In this document: positions 25,112-33,258 of the stretch, in pieces
How the letters are laid out: every line of letters starts with the position of its first letter
Position numbering within the stretch: position 1 is the first letter of the stretch
Source: an uncultured Bacilli bacterium
GTDB lineage: Bacteria; Bacillota_I; Bacilli_A; RFN20; DUOF01
Assembly: GCA_934101685.1 (NCBI GenBank)
Contig: CAKORZ010000004.1
Coordinates: 1 to 40,721 of the forward strand
Length of the DNA: 40,721 bases
Direction of reading: 5' to 3'
Notes under the pieces: generated by a model
Databases searched by the model: none
What the model saw: only the letters and a program-made list of their open reading frames with translations
Told to the model about the DNA's origin: nothing
Made by a program: the position numbers and the translations under genes

Positions 25112-25615
25112 ATGTTAGATCAAGATTATGATTGGATTTTAGATTTTGTTAATGTTAGTGATGAAGATTTTCATAAAGAATTATTTGAAATGGTACAAGA
25201 ATTACCTAGATATGTATATAAGCAACTTAAAGAAAAAGAAAAATTACATATTAATAATTCAAATTATGAACTATATCTTAATACGATTAATGATGAGAAT
25301 GGTAAAAAATTATCTTTAAATATTGATAAAATAGATGAAAGATTTTGCTTAGCAATAAAAAAGTTAACTGAAGAAGAATTAGAGAGAATAATTGATAATA
25401 ATTTAGATTATGAAATTATGACTTTAGATCATTTATATATGCAAGATAATGGTGAAGTTTGTTATGAGATAAAATTACGTGTTGATGATAAAGATAATAT
25501 TAATGTTGTATCTACTAGATTTGTTAATGGAATAGAAGAGTGTGAAAATTCATTCCCAATAGATTATGAGGATTTATTGCATATTGTTGAACCAAAGCAA
25601 ACTATTAAGAGATAA
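25112..25615 (+). CDS. Acidic protein of unknown function
   Basis: ATG 25112 follows AGGTG; an in-frame TTG sits 3 nt earlier. The 167-residue product is strongly acidic, without signal peptide or membrane segment. A helical N-terminal half (DEDFHKELFEMVQELPRYV) is followed by a beta-rich C-terminal half with alternating charged strands (GEVCYEIKLRVDD). I do not recognise the family. It stands between tyrS and rpmE, with no terminator detected upstream, and may be cotranscribed with tyrS. Confidence 0.6.
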   Translation: MLDQDYDWILDFVNVSDEDFHKELFEMVQELPRYVYKQLKEKEKLHINNSNYELYLNTINDENGKKLSLNIDKIDERFCLAIKKLTEEELERIIDNNLDYEIMTLDHLYMQDNGEVCYEIKLRVDDKDNINVVSTRFVNGIEECENSFPIDYEDLLHIVEPKQTIKR

Positions 25616-25634
25616 TTATTTGTTTAAATAAATA

Positions 25635-25663
25635 TTGAAATAAAAAAATTTATATGATATGAT
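25635..25663 (+). promoter_or_regulatory. rpmE promoter
   Basis: TTGAAA (25635-25640), a 17-bp spacer and TATGAT (25658-25663) with an upstream TGn make this one of the best promoters in the window. Transcription should start near 25670. Confidence 0.75.
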
Positions 25664-25675
25664 ACTTAAGACTTA

Positions 25676-25700
25676 CTTTGAAAAGGTAATATTTTCAAGG
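25676..25700 (+). promoter_or_regulatory. Hairpin in the rpmE leader
   Basis: A 9-bp stem (25676-25684 with 25692-25700, one G-U pair) and 7-nt loop start within a few bases of the transcript 5' end and stop just before the GGAAGGAG ribosome binding site. It could be an L31 autoregulatory leader or simply a 5' stabiliser. Confidence 0.5.
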
Positions 25701-25717
25701 CGGAAGGAGCGAAATAT

Positions 25718-25927
25718 ATGAAAAAAGAAGGACATCCAAATTATAAGACAGTTAAAGTTACTTGTGTTACTTGTGGTAATACATTTGAAACTGGTTCTAC
25801 ATTAGATGAAATAAGAGTAGATACTTGTTCTAATTGTCACCCATTCTATACTGGTAAGCAAAGATTTGCTCAAACAGATGGTAGAGTAGGACGTTTCATG
25901 AAAAAATATAATATGGAACAAAAGTAA
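25718..25927 (+). CDS. rpmE: 50S ribosomal protein L31 (zinc-binding type)
   Basis: A 69-residue L31 with the four-Cys zinc site of the C+ type (VTCVTCGNTF and VDTCSNCHPFYTGKQ) and the conserved ending GRVGRFMKKY. L31 sits at the central protuberance of the large subunit. In Bacilli, zinc-containing L31 can be swapped for a zinc-free paralogue under zinc limitation; no paralogue is in this window. It is monocistronic with a strong promoter and its own terminator. Confidence 0.95.
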   Translation: MKKEGHPNYKTVKVTCVTCGNTFETGSTLDEIRVDTCSNCHPFYTGKQRFAQTDGRVGRFMKKYNMEQK

Positions 25928-25949
25928 ACTTAATTAATTTGTGTATATG

Positions 25950-25983
25950 AGCCATTTGTAGTATAATGCAAATGGCTTTTTTG
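25950..25983 (+). terminator. rpmE terminator
   Basis: AGCCATTTG (25950-25958) pairs with CAAATGGCT (25969-25977), followed by seven T. The loop contains TATAAT (25962-25967), 17 bp from a TTGTGT (25939-25944), so a prfA promoter could be embedded here. Confidence 0.88.
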
Positions 25984-26020
25984 TGTTTTTGACATATAAT
26001 TAAGGAAAGGAGATTTGACT

Positions 26021-27100
26021 ATGAGCGATAAAATGATTGAAAGATTAGAAGCAATGAAAAAGAGATATCTTGAAATAGATAAAATGATGGAAGATGAAGA
26101 GTTGGTTAAAGATATAAAGAAATATACTGCTTTAGCTAAAGAACAGGGATCTCTTAGGGAAGTTGTAGATAAATATAATGAATATTTAAAAGAAAAAGAT
26201 AATATAAAAGATTTAGAGGAATTAAAGCATGATTCTGATAAGGAAATGGCAGAGTTAGCAAGAGAAGAATTAGAGGAAGCTAATGCTAATTTAGTTAGAA
26301 TTGAAGATGAAATGCAAGTGTTATTAGCACCTAAAGATCCATTAGATGATCGTAACGTTATAGTTGAAATTAGAGGAGCAGCAGGTGGAGATGAAGCTAA
26401 TATTTTTGCTGGAGATTTATTTAGAATGTATACTAGATATGCAGAGAATGTTGGTTGGAAAATAGAAATGTTAGATGTCATGGAATCTGAGGCTGGAGGA
26501 TATTCTTTAGTTTCATTTATGGTTAGAGGAGATAAAGTTTATTCTAAACTTAAATATGAATCAGGTGCGCATCGTGTTCAAAGAGTACCTAAAACAGAGA
26601 GTCAAGGAAGAATACATACATCTACTGCGACTGTATTAGTAATGCCTGAAGCAGATGAAGTTGATGTTGAAATTAACCCTAACGATTTGAGAATTGATAC
26701 TTATAGAGCAAGTGGTGCCGGTGGACAACATATTAACAAAACAGATTCAGCAGTTAGAGTTACTCATATACCTACAGGAATAGTAGCAGAATGCCAAGAT
26801 GGTAGATCACAACATGAAAATAGAGCTAAAGCATTAATGATGATTAGAACTAGAGTTTTAGATAGTATGATTCAAAAGGCTGAGAGTGAAAGAAGTAGTG
26901 AAAGAAGAAGTAAAATAGGAACTGGAGATAGAAGTGAAAAAATTAGAACTTATAACTATCCTCAAAACAGAGTTAGTGATCATAGAATTGGTTTAAACTT
27001 ACAACAATTAGATATGATTATGGAAGGCAATCTTGATGTTTTATTTGATGCTTTAATCAATGCTGATTTGAAGTTGAAACTTGAGGGAGCAGGCTTATGA
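26021..27100 (+). CDS. prfA: Peptide chain release factor 1
   Basis: RF1 releases nascent peptides at UAA and UAG. Diagnostic motifs are the RF1-type PxT recognition tripeptide (RVPKTESQGRIHTS) and the catalytic GGQ in ASGAGGQHINKTDSAV near residue 235. It is about 360 residues, and the start lies in MSDKMIERLEAMKKR. AAGGAAAGGAG at about 26002-26012 suits the ATG at 26021, the codon for MSDK. The gene ends in TGA, so RF2 must exist elsewhere. It overlaps prmC by 4 nt (ATGA). Confidence 0.95.
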   Translation: MSDKMIERLEAMKKRYLEIDKMMEDEELVKDIKKYTALAKEQGSLREVVDKYNEYLKEKDNIKDLEELKHDSDKEMAELAREELEEANANLVRIEDEMQVLLAPKDPLDDRNVIVEIRGAAGGDEANIFAGDLFRMYTRYAENVGWKIEMLDVMESEAGGYSLVSFMVRGDKVYSKLKYESGAHRVQRVPKTESQGRIHTSTATVLVMPEADEVDVEINPNDLRIDTYRASGAGGQHINKTDSAVRVTHIPTGIVAECQDGRSQHENRAKALMMIRTRVLDSMIQKAESERSSERRSKIGTGDRSEKIRTYNYPQNRVSDHRIGLNLQQLDMIMEGNLDVLFDALINADLKLKLEGAGL

Positions 27101-27927
27101 TTAGTTATGGAAGACTAATTGAAAATGCTAAGAAAAAAATAGATTTAAATAATTTGGAGCATAGAGCTATCTATGCTTTTTTAGGCGATATTTTGAATGC
27201 AGATAAAGCAAAAATATTAACTTTAAAAGATGAAATGGTAGAAGATAGCATTTTAGAAAAGTTTAGTGAAATGTTAGCAGATTATATAATTGATGAAAAA
27301 CCTATTGAATATATACTTGGTTATACTTATTTTTATGGTAATAAAATTAGTGTTAATGAAAATGTTCTTATACCTAGAGATGAAACAGAAGAGTTAGTAG
27401 AAAAGAGCTTAGAATATGTAAAGAGTGGTTACAAAGTTTTAGATTTGTGTACAGGTAGTGGGGCAATTGCTATTAGTATAAAAAAAGAGGTTAATGATAT
27501 AGAAGTTATTGCTAGCGATATTAGTTCTAGAGCATTAGATGTTGCTAGAAAAAATGCTAAAGATAATGGAGCTAATATAAAGTTTGTGCAGGGAGATTTA
27601 TTAGAACCATTTAAAGGCAAAGAAAAATTTGATGTTATAGTTAGTAATCCACCTTATGTAAGCAAGAACTATACTATTAATAATATAGTTGCTCATGAAC
27701 CATTTATTGCTTTATTTGCAGATAATGATGGTTTAAGTAACTATGAAAAAATAATTAAAGATTTAGATATGGTGTTAAATGATAATGGTACAATTTTATT
27801 TGAAATTGGCTATGATCAAAATGAAAAAATAAAAAATATTTGTGACAAATATTTAAATAAATATTCATATGAATGTATAAAAGATATTAATGGTAATGAT
27901 CGCATTGTAATTATTAAATTATTGTAG
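27097..27927 (+). CDS. prmC: Release factor glutamine methyltransferase
   Basis: PrmC (HemK) methylates the Gln of the GGQ motif of release factors using S-adenosylmethionine. The 276-residue protein has the family's N-terminal helical domain, the SAM-binding loop VLDLCTGSGAIAIS near residue 116, and the catalytic NPPY motif (VSNPPYVS) near residue 185. The ATGA overlap with prfA and the classical prfA-prmC pairing make the assignment secure. Confidence 0.95.
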   Translation: MISYGRLIENAKKKIDLNNLEHRAIYAFLGDILNADKAKILTLKDEMVEDSILEKFSEMLADYIIDEKPIEYILGYTYFYGNKISVNENVLIPRDETEELVEKSLEYVKSGYKVLDLCTGSGAIAISIKKEVNDIEVIASDISSRALDVARKNAKDNGANIKFVQGDLLEPFKGKEKFDVIVSNPPYVSKNYTINNIVAHEPFIALFADNDGLSNYEKIIKDLDMVLNDNGTILFEIGYDQNEKIKNICDKYLNKYSYECIKDINGNDRIVIIKLL

Positions 27928-27978
27928 TGGAAAACATGTAAAATGTGTGTTATTATTTTAATGTAGGGAGGTAATTTT

Positions 27979-28287
27979 ATGGATTGTGTTAAGCTTTATT
28001 ATAAAGATGAACTTCTAGGTATTTTAACATATAAAGAACCTCAATATATTTTTGTGAAAAATGATAAATTTAGTAATCCTAATTTAATTAGTCATATTGG
28101 ATTAAAAGATAAAAATGAATATTATTCTGATAAATTATTTACATTTTTTTATAAGTTTATTCCTAGTGATACTAGAGAAGATATTATAGAAAAAGCAGGT
28201 ATTAAAAGTAAAGATAGCGATTTTGAAATGTTGAAGAAAGTTGCTAGATTAGATTTGAATAAGAGTCAGTTTTGGGTAGGGTTGTAG
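27979..28287 (+). CDS. HipA N-terminal-domain-like protein (HipS-like)
   Basis: A 102-residue protein with a GGGAGG ribosome binding site. It resembles the stand-alone N-terminal (N1/couple) domain of HipA kinases. The first half is a beta segment (KLYYKDELLGILTY). The second half is a helical region with the pattern FFYKFIPSDTREDIIEKAGIK followed by DSDFEMLKKVARLDLNKSQF, like the HipA motif in which F..LLPE.xxR precedes a D.F.LL..VG.D..G segment. The stop is 1 nt from the kinase gene, so the two are coupled. In HipBST systems the separate HipS domain restrains HipT; the same role is inferred here. Confidence 0.6.
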   Translation: MDCVKLYYKDELLGILTYKEPQYIFVKNDKFSNPNLISHIGLKDKNEYYSDKLFTFFYKFIPSDTREDIIEKAGIKSKDSDFEMLKKVARLDLNKSQFWVGL

Positions 28288-28288
28288 T

Positions 28289-29281
28289 ATGAATAGAAAG
28301 ATAGAAAATTGTAGAGATTTTAATGGATGTATAGATTTATCTAAACTAGAAGGATATAAAGAAAAAGGTGAAGTCGTTAATGGTAGTTATACTAAAGCAT
28401 GGTATAACGTTGATGGCACACGTTTTTTGCATAAACAGTATAGTAGTATTCTTTTAGCGTTTGGAGAGGTTTTGTATAGTAAGGTAGCTAAATCAATTGG
28501 GGTTAACTGTGCTAGTTATGATTTTGCAGAATTATATGGTGAACCAGGAGTAATTACATATGATTTTTTAAAAAAAGATGAAGCGTATTATACAACTTTA
28601 GAGTTAACTAGTGAATTTACAGATTCAAAGTTTTCTTTAGCGGAAATACAAAAAAATAAAGATTTATTAGCTATGCATAATAGTAAATATAATAATTTAA
28701 AATCTATAAAAGAATTGTTGGAGAACTTGTTTCACATTAGTGATGATGAGAAGAAGCAAATTCAAATAGAACTTGTTAAAATGTTTTGCTTAGATGCTTT
28801 ATTTCTTCATAGTGATAGAAATTTATGGAATCATGGTGTTATAGTTGATGAGCTTACAGATAAAATGAGATTAGCTCCAATTCATGATAATTCTCATGTT
28901 TTAAGATTAGAAAATGGTAAAGAATATATAAAAAATGCTATTTCTAGATTAATTAGTAATGAAAAAATAGAAGACTTTGAGAATAGTTCTACTTTTAATG
29001 TTGTTGATGGATGTGAGAATTTACTTGATCAATTAATTAGGTTTTATGTTGAAGCAGATGATGATGTAAGAGCGATTATTGAAGATATTTACTATAATGT
29101 AAATGTACAAAAATGTGTTGAGGAAGTTAATAATGTGTGCAAAATCGATGATGTTTCTTTATTGTGGATAAAAGCTATGTTAAATTATCGTCAAAATAGT
29201 ATTTTAAAAGTAATAGAAAGTGTTAAAATAAGTGATGATGAGGCAAAGATGCCTAATATCAGTTTAAATAAAAGAAAGTAG
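28289..29281 (+). CDS. HipA-like Ser/Thr kinase (HipT-like)
   Basis: The 330-residue protein has the HipA kinase core. A Gly/Ser-containing loop (GEVVNGSYTKAWYN) and a Lys-bearing strand (RFLHKQYS) come first. The catalytic loop HSDRNLWNHGV (near residue 174) places Asp and Asn as in HipA, and APIHDNSH is the DFG-like metal-binding site. HipA and HipT kinases phosphorylate aminoacyl-tRNA synthetases (GltX, TrpS) and cause growth arrest. Here the gene is preceded by a separate N1-like gene and followed 8 nt later by asnS. No HipB-type helix-turn-helix antitoxin gene is visible. The target is unknown; AsnS is only a suggestion from position. Confidence 0.7.
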   Translation: MNRKIENCRDFNGCIDLSKLEGYKEKGEVVNGSYTKAWYNVDGTRFLHKQYSSILLAFGEVLYSKVAKSIGVNCASYDFAELYGEPGVITYDFLKKDEAYYTTLELTSEFTDSKFSLAEIQKNKDLLAMHNSKYNNLKSIKELLENLFHISDDEKKQIQIELVKMFCLDALFLHSDRNLWNHGVIVDELTDKMRLAPIHDNSHVLRLENGKEYIKNAISRLISNEKIEDFENSSTFNVVDGCENLLDQLIRFYVEADDDVRAIIEDIYYNVNVQKCVEEVNNVCKIDDVSLLWIKAMLNYRQNSILKVIESVKISDDEAKMPNISLNKRK

Positions 29282-29289
29282 GGAAATTT

Positions 29290-30684
29290 ATGTTTGAATA
29301 CATGACTGTTAGAGAATTATATGAATTAATGCAAAATAGTGATGAGTTAGAAAAAGAAAACTTGGACTATGTTGAATTGCAAGGATGGATTAGAACAAAT
29401 AGAAATAATGGTTCTGTTGGCTTTATTGAATTAAATGATGGAACTTATTTTAGAAGCGCTCAACTAGTTTATGATAAAGACAATGATAATTTTGCTACTT
29501 ACTCTAAATATGGTACTGGATGTGCAGTTACAGTAATGGGAAAATTAATTGTTACTCCAGGAAATAAGCAACCTTTTGAAATTCATGTTAAAGAGATTGT
29601 TTTAGAAGGAAATTGTGAAGATGATTATCCTTTACAAAAGAAAAGACATGGTTTTGAGTTTTTAAGAGAAATAGCTCATTTAAGACCTAGAACAAATACT
29701 TTTAGTGCAGTATTTAGGGTTAGAAGTGTTTTAGCTATGGCGATCCATGAGTTCTTTCAATCTCAAGGCTTTGTTTATGTAAATTCACCTATTATAACAA
29801 GTAATGATGCGGAAGGTGCTGGAGAAGCATTTATTGTTACTACTCGTGAAGATAATAAATATGAAGAAGACTTCTTTGGAAAGAAAGCTTCTTTAACTGT
29901 TTCTGGTCAATTAAATGCAGAAGCTTTTGCTTTAGCTTTTAGAGATGTATATACTTTTGGACCTACTTTTAGAGCAGAAAATTCTAATACAGTTAGACAT
30001 GCTAGTGAGTTTTGGATGGTTGAACCTGAAATTGCTTTTGCAGATTTAGAGGATGATATGTATTTAGCAGAAGATTTAATTAAGTATTGTATCAATAATG
30101 TTTTAGAAAATTGTCCTGAAGAAATGCAATTCTTTAATAAGATGATAGATAATACTTTACTTGAAAGATTAGATAAAGTTGTTAATAGTGAGTTTAAGAG
30201 AATGCCTTATACAGAAGCTATTGAAAAATTACAAGAAGCTGTTAAAAATGGTCATGAATTTGAAGACAAAAATATATTCTGGGGTATGGATTTACAATCA
30301 GAACATGAAAGATATATTTGTGAGAATGTTGTAAATGGGCCAGTATTTTTAACTGATTATCCTAAAGATATTAAGGCTTTCTATATGAGATTAAATGATG
30401 ATGGTAAGACAGTTGCTGCAGCTGATTTATTAGTTCCTTTTGTTGGAGAATTAATTGGTGGATCTCAAAGGGAAGAAAGATATGATTACTTAGTTAAGAG
30501 AATGGATGAACTAGGTATGAAAAAAGAAGGATTAGAATGGTATCTAGATTTAAGAAGATATGGTGGTTGTAAGCATGCAGGCTTTGGTGTTGGATTTGAA
30601 AGATTAGTTATGTATGTTACAGGTATGCAAAATATAAGAGATGTAATACCATTTGCAAGAACTCCTAAAAACTTGTTATTCTAG
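29290..30684 (+). CDS. asnS: Asparaginyl-tRNA synthetase
   Basis: A 464-residue class IIb synthetase. It starts with an OB-fold anticodon-binding domain (LQGWIRTNRNNGSVGFIEL). Motif 2 is FRAENSNTVRHASEFWMVEPE and motif 3 is GFGVGFERLVMY. Asn-type features rather than Asp-type show in the overall length and the lack of a GAD insertion. Together with the HipA-like genes upstream and a tiny membrane ORF downstream it is likely part of the prfA-prmC transcript, with no terminators detected between. Confidence 0.94.
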   Translation: MFEYMTVRELYELMQNSDELEKENLDYVELQGWIRTNRNNGSVGFIELNDGTYFRSAQLVYDKDNDNFATYSKYGTGCAVTVMGKLIVTPGNKQPFEIHVKEIVLEGNCEDDYPLQKKRHGFEFLREIAHLRPRTNTFSAVFRVRSVLAMAIHEFFQSQGFVYVNSPIITSNDAEGAGEAFIVTTREDNKYEEDFFGKKASLTVSGQLNAEAFALAFRDVYTFGPTFRAENSNTVRHASEFWMVEPEIAFADLEDDMYLAEDLIKYCINNVLENCPEEMQFFNKMIDNTLLERLDKVVNSEFKRMPYTEAIEKLQEAVKNGHEFEDKNIFWGMDLQSEHERYICENVVNGPVFLTDYPKDIKAFYMRLNDDGKTVAAADLLVPFVGELIGGSQREERYDYLVKRMDELGMKKEGLEWYLDLRRYGGCKHAGFGVGFERLVMYVTGMQNIRDVIPFARTPKNLLF

Positions 30685-30694
30685 GAGAATATTT

Positions 30695-30823
30695 ATGAAA
30701 GAAACTATTAATAGAAAAGAGATTGCTAGAAAAAGAATTCGAGGACTTATTATCTTTTTAATAGTAGTTTTATCATGCGTTTTATTTTATGATGTATATT
30801 TACTTGTAAAAGGTTGGTTTTAA
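30695..30823 (+). CDS. 42-residue single-pass membrane peptide
   Basis: AGGAG precedes ATG 30695 by a normal distance. The ORF gives 42 residues, a basic N-terminus (MKETINRKEIARKRIRG) followed by one hydrophobic helix (LIIFLIVVLSCVLFYDVYLLV). The stop codon at 30821 sits 2 nt before the next start. Size, positive-inside charge and tight spacing suggest a real small membrane protein rather than chance. The family is not recognised. Confidence 0.6.
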   Translation: MKETINRKEIARKRIRGLIIFLIVVLSCVLFYDVYLLVKGWF

Positions 30824-30825
30824 AT

Positions 30826-31677
30826 ATGAAGAAGAACTATTTAGCGTTAGGGGGATTATTTGCATGTTTGCATGTAATCTTTTTACTTATGAGCAAGTTT
30901 TTAGTAGGTAGTGAGCTAATATTAGTTCTTTTTTTACCGTTATTGTCTACTATTTATACGCTTAAATGTGATAAAAAAAATGTAATTATGTTTCTAATTG
31001 CAACCGTATTAGTTTGTTCAATATTTGATGTTGTTAGTACATTTATATATGTTGTGCCTTCTCTTATTTGTGGAGTTTTATATGGTGTGCTTAGAAAATT
31101 AAACTTTAAGGAATTAGAATTATTAACTATTACTAGTTTTGGACATATGATTAGTTTATTATTTTCTTTTTTAGTTATTACACTTTTATTTAAAGAAGTT
31201 GATTTTATGGAGATATTTAGTAATGTATTTAATGTAAGTGGTAACAAGTTATTTGTTGTTACTCTTTTAACTTTATTAGTTTTAGGATATGCAGAGGCTT
31301 TTTTAGTTCATGTTATAACGGACAGGGAATTAGCTAGGTTTACTACTAGTGTGGAGAAGAATGATAGTGTTCCTAAATGGTTTTTATATTGTTCTATTTT
31401 TTGTTTTGTTGTAAGTGTTATTTTATATATTTTTAGTGATATATACTATGTTATTCCTTTAGTTCTTTTGTATGTGTTTTTAGTCCCTTTAATAATAATG
31501 GGATTTATGAATTTAAAATACAAAAAAATAACTTTTTCTTTAATTTTTATAAATGTTTTTCTTAGTTTTTTAATTTTAAAGTATATTAATCCATTAGGAT
31601 ATATTTTTATTCCTTTGTTAATAAGTTTTCCATTTATTATCAATAATTTTAAAGAGTATGAAGAAAAAAACTTTTAA
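30826..31677 (+). CDS. Polytopic membrane protein, possibly YybS/DUF2232-like
   Basis: ATG 30826 (MKKNYLALGGLFA) is preferred to the in-frame TTG at 30814. The 283-residue product has about eight hydrophobic segments and a hydrophilic loop in the middle (TDRELARFTTSVEKNDSVPKW). The topology recalls YybS/DUF2232 or ECF substrate-binding subunits, but I see no decisive motif. It follows the 42-residue membrane peptide without a gap and may work with it. Confidence 0.55.
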   Translation: MKKNYLALGGLFACLHVIFLLMSKFLVGSELILVLFLPLLSTIYTLKCDKKNVIMFLIATVLVCSIFDVVSTFIYVVPSLICGVLYGVLRKLNFKELELLTITSFGHMISLLFSFLVITLLFKEVDFMEIFSNVFNVSGNKLFVVTLLTLLVLGYAEAFLVHVITDRELARFTTSVEKNDSVPKWFLYCSIFCFVVSVILYIFSDIYYVIPLVLLYVFLVPLIIMGFMNLKYKKITFSLIFINVFLSFLILKYINPLGYIFIPLLISFPFIINNFKEYEEKNF

Positions 31678-31727
31678 AAGTCATATAAATGAGATAAAAT
31701 AATATTAATTAAAGGGAGGGAATGTTG

Positions 31728-32015
31728 ATGCTAGAATTTATAAAAATGTTTGGCTTAGGGATACTTTATACAATATTGTTTCCTTTTATTGTAGTTATTT
31801 TTGCTGCATTTTTAGTTTATGTTTTTTGTGATTATTTGTTTTTGGAAGTAAAAACATTAGTTGGCTTTTTCTTTGGGTATACTTTTACTACTGATACTGA
31901 ATTAGAAGTAAAATTAAAAGAAATGAAAGAAAATGCTAAACTTGCAGCAGAAAAAGAAACTTCAAATGATGAAGAAAATGAACTTCAACACGAAAGTGAA
32001 GGTGATGGGCAATGA
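31728..32015 (+). CDS. Small membrane protein, first gene of the Cap15-like operon
   Basis: ATG 31728 lies 7 nt from GGGAGGG; ATG 31722 is too close to it. The 95-residue protein has a hydrophobic N-terminal half (two closely spaced segments, about 4-50) and a highly charged, Glu-rich C-terminal tail (ELEVKLKEMKENAKLAAEKE onward). No family is recognised. Its stop overlaps the next start (ATGA), and the gene two positions on encodes a Cap15-like protein, so the three probably act at the membrane together. Confidence 0.6.
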   Translation: MLEFIKMFGLGILYTILFPFIVVIFAAFLVYVFCDYLFLEVKTLVGFFFGYTFTTDTELEVKLKEMKENAKLAAEKETSNDEENELQHESEGDGQ

Positions 32016-32653
32016 GTTACGTTAACTTTTTAATTCAACTAACAGAAAAAGATAAAAGATTATTAGTTGCTTTATTTATTGCTCTTATTATTATATTTGT
32101 TTTAATTGCTTATATTGGACAAGGAATTAAAGCACTTATGAAGAGATATTCAAAAGGAATAGATGGGTACATGCATGAATTGTGTAGTGCAAAATTAGTT
32201 ACAACTCCTAAGCAATTTAGAGCACAAGTGTTTAAGAAAGAATCAAAAGTCTTGTATGCATCTACTAGATGGGTATTTAGAGTGTTTATTGTATTTACTA
32301 CAGCATTTATTATTTATACATGTGTAGCTAAGCCAAGTGGTAGTGGTGCAAACTTGTTTAAGTATTTCAATGATAGTGTTAAAGGATTGTTTATAGATTT
32401 AAATTGGCCTAGAGGTGAGTTCTTTGGTATTAAAAACTTCCCTGTAGATTGGCCTTATGTTGCAAGAGGAGTAGAAATTAAATTTACTTTGCCTTGCATT
32501 ATTAGTTATTTGACTTTTATAGCATGGATATTTACATTCTTTGGTTTATTTACAAGCACACTTAGATTTATTGCTAGAATTAATAGAGCTAGAGTTAAAT
32601 CTGTTGAAGTATTTTCACGTAGTTTGGATAATGCAGTATTTGTTGAGGATTAA
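32012..32653 (+). CDS. Multi-pass membrane protein, middle gene of the Cap15-like operon
   Basis: A 213-residue protein with three clear hydrophobic segments, near 18-40, 88-108 and 165-190. A basic cytoplasmic-looking loop lies between the first two, and a probable extracellular stretch rich in aromatic residues (SVKGLFIDLNWPRGEFFGIK) lies between the last two. I do not recognise the family. Start overlap (ATGA) with the upstream gene and an 8-nt gap to the Cap15-like gene show tight coupling. Confidence 0.6.
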   Translation: MSYVNFLIQLTEKDKRLLVALFIALIIIFVLIAYIGQGIKALMKRYSKGIDGYMHELCSAKLVTTPKQFRAQVFKKESKVLYASTRWVFRVFIVFTTAFIIYTCVAKPSGSGANLFKYFNDSVKGLFIDLNWPRGEFFGIKNFPVDWPYVARGVEIKFTLPCIISYLTFIAWIFTFFGLFTSTLRFIARINRARVKSVEVFSRSLDNAVFVED

Positions 32654-32661
32654 TTATAGTT

Positions 32662-33189
32662 ATGAGTAAAAATAAGGTAGTAGCACTTTTTACAATACTT
32701 TTGTCATTTATTCTTTTTGTTGCGTTAAAACCAGGTGATAATCCTGTAATGCTTTTTAGAATTGCTTCAATTGTAGTAGCTATAATATTTCTAGGAGTTA
32801 TATTGTATACTAGGGTTTTATGGAGAATCGCTCCTTTTAATAAATTTCACAAAAAAATTGATATAGGTGGTAAATGGAGAGGGTCTATGGTTATGGAAGA
32901 TGGTTCATCATACACTGTTGATGCCTCTATTACACAATACTTGGATGATATAAGACTAAAAATAAAAACAAATGATATTTTAAATGATTCATTAGTTTGT
33001 ACCATGTCTGTTGATAATAAAGGAGTTAAATTATATGCTGTTTATAAGTCAAAACCTAGTGCAAGGGTTGATTATAAAGAACAAATACATTATGGAACAT
33101 TTATTATTAATTGTGATGAGGATTATTTAGAGGGAATTTTCTTTTCATCTAATGATATATCAGGAAGAATAGAATTATATAGGAAATAA
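32662..33189 (+). CDS. Cap15-like two-TM beta-barrel protein (candidate cyclic-nucleotide receptor)
   Basis: This 175-residue protein has two N-terminal transmembrane segments (about 6-24 and 30-49) followed by a compact beta domain. That domain begins IDIGGKWRGSM, runs through VDASITQYLDDIRLKIKT and VKLYAVYKSKP, and ends HYGTFIINCDEDYLEGIFFS then GRIELYR. The order of GxWxG, ITQ...I.I.L.T, Y.YKxKP, H.GT...L.G.YF and G.I.L.R is the pattern I associate with the Cap15/S-2TMbeta effector of CBASS anti-phage systems. That family's barrel binds a cyclic dinucleotide and its membrane helices then depolarise the cell. No CD-NTase gene is in the window. The match is by remembered pattern and needs a profile search. 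Confidence 0.6.
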   Translation: MSKNKVVALFTILLSFILFVALKPGDNPVMLFRIASIVVAIIFLGVILYTRVLWRIAPFNKFHKKIDIGGKWRGSMVMEDGSSYTVDASITQYLDDIRLKIKTNDILNDSLVCTMSVDNKGVKLYAVYKSKPSARVDYKEQIHYGTFIINCDEDYLEGIFFSSNDISGRIELYRK

Positions 33190-33258
33190 GGGTAATTTAT
33201 TGTAAAAATAAAATTATAATGTTAAAATTGTTAGTAAATTTGATAGGGGGATTTTATT

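Noticed and set aside
25930..26481. Minus-strand 183-residue ORF opposite prfA
   Set aside because: Antisense shadow of prfA. Its composition is Ser/Leu-rich, as expected from the complement of an AT-rich gene.
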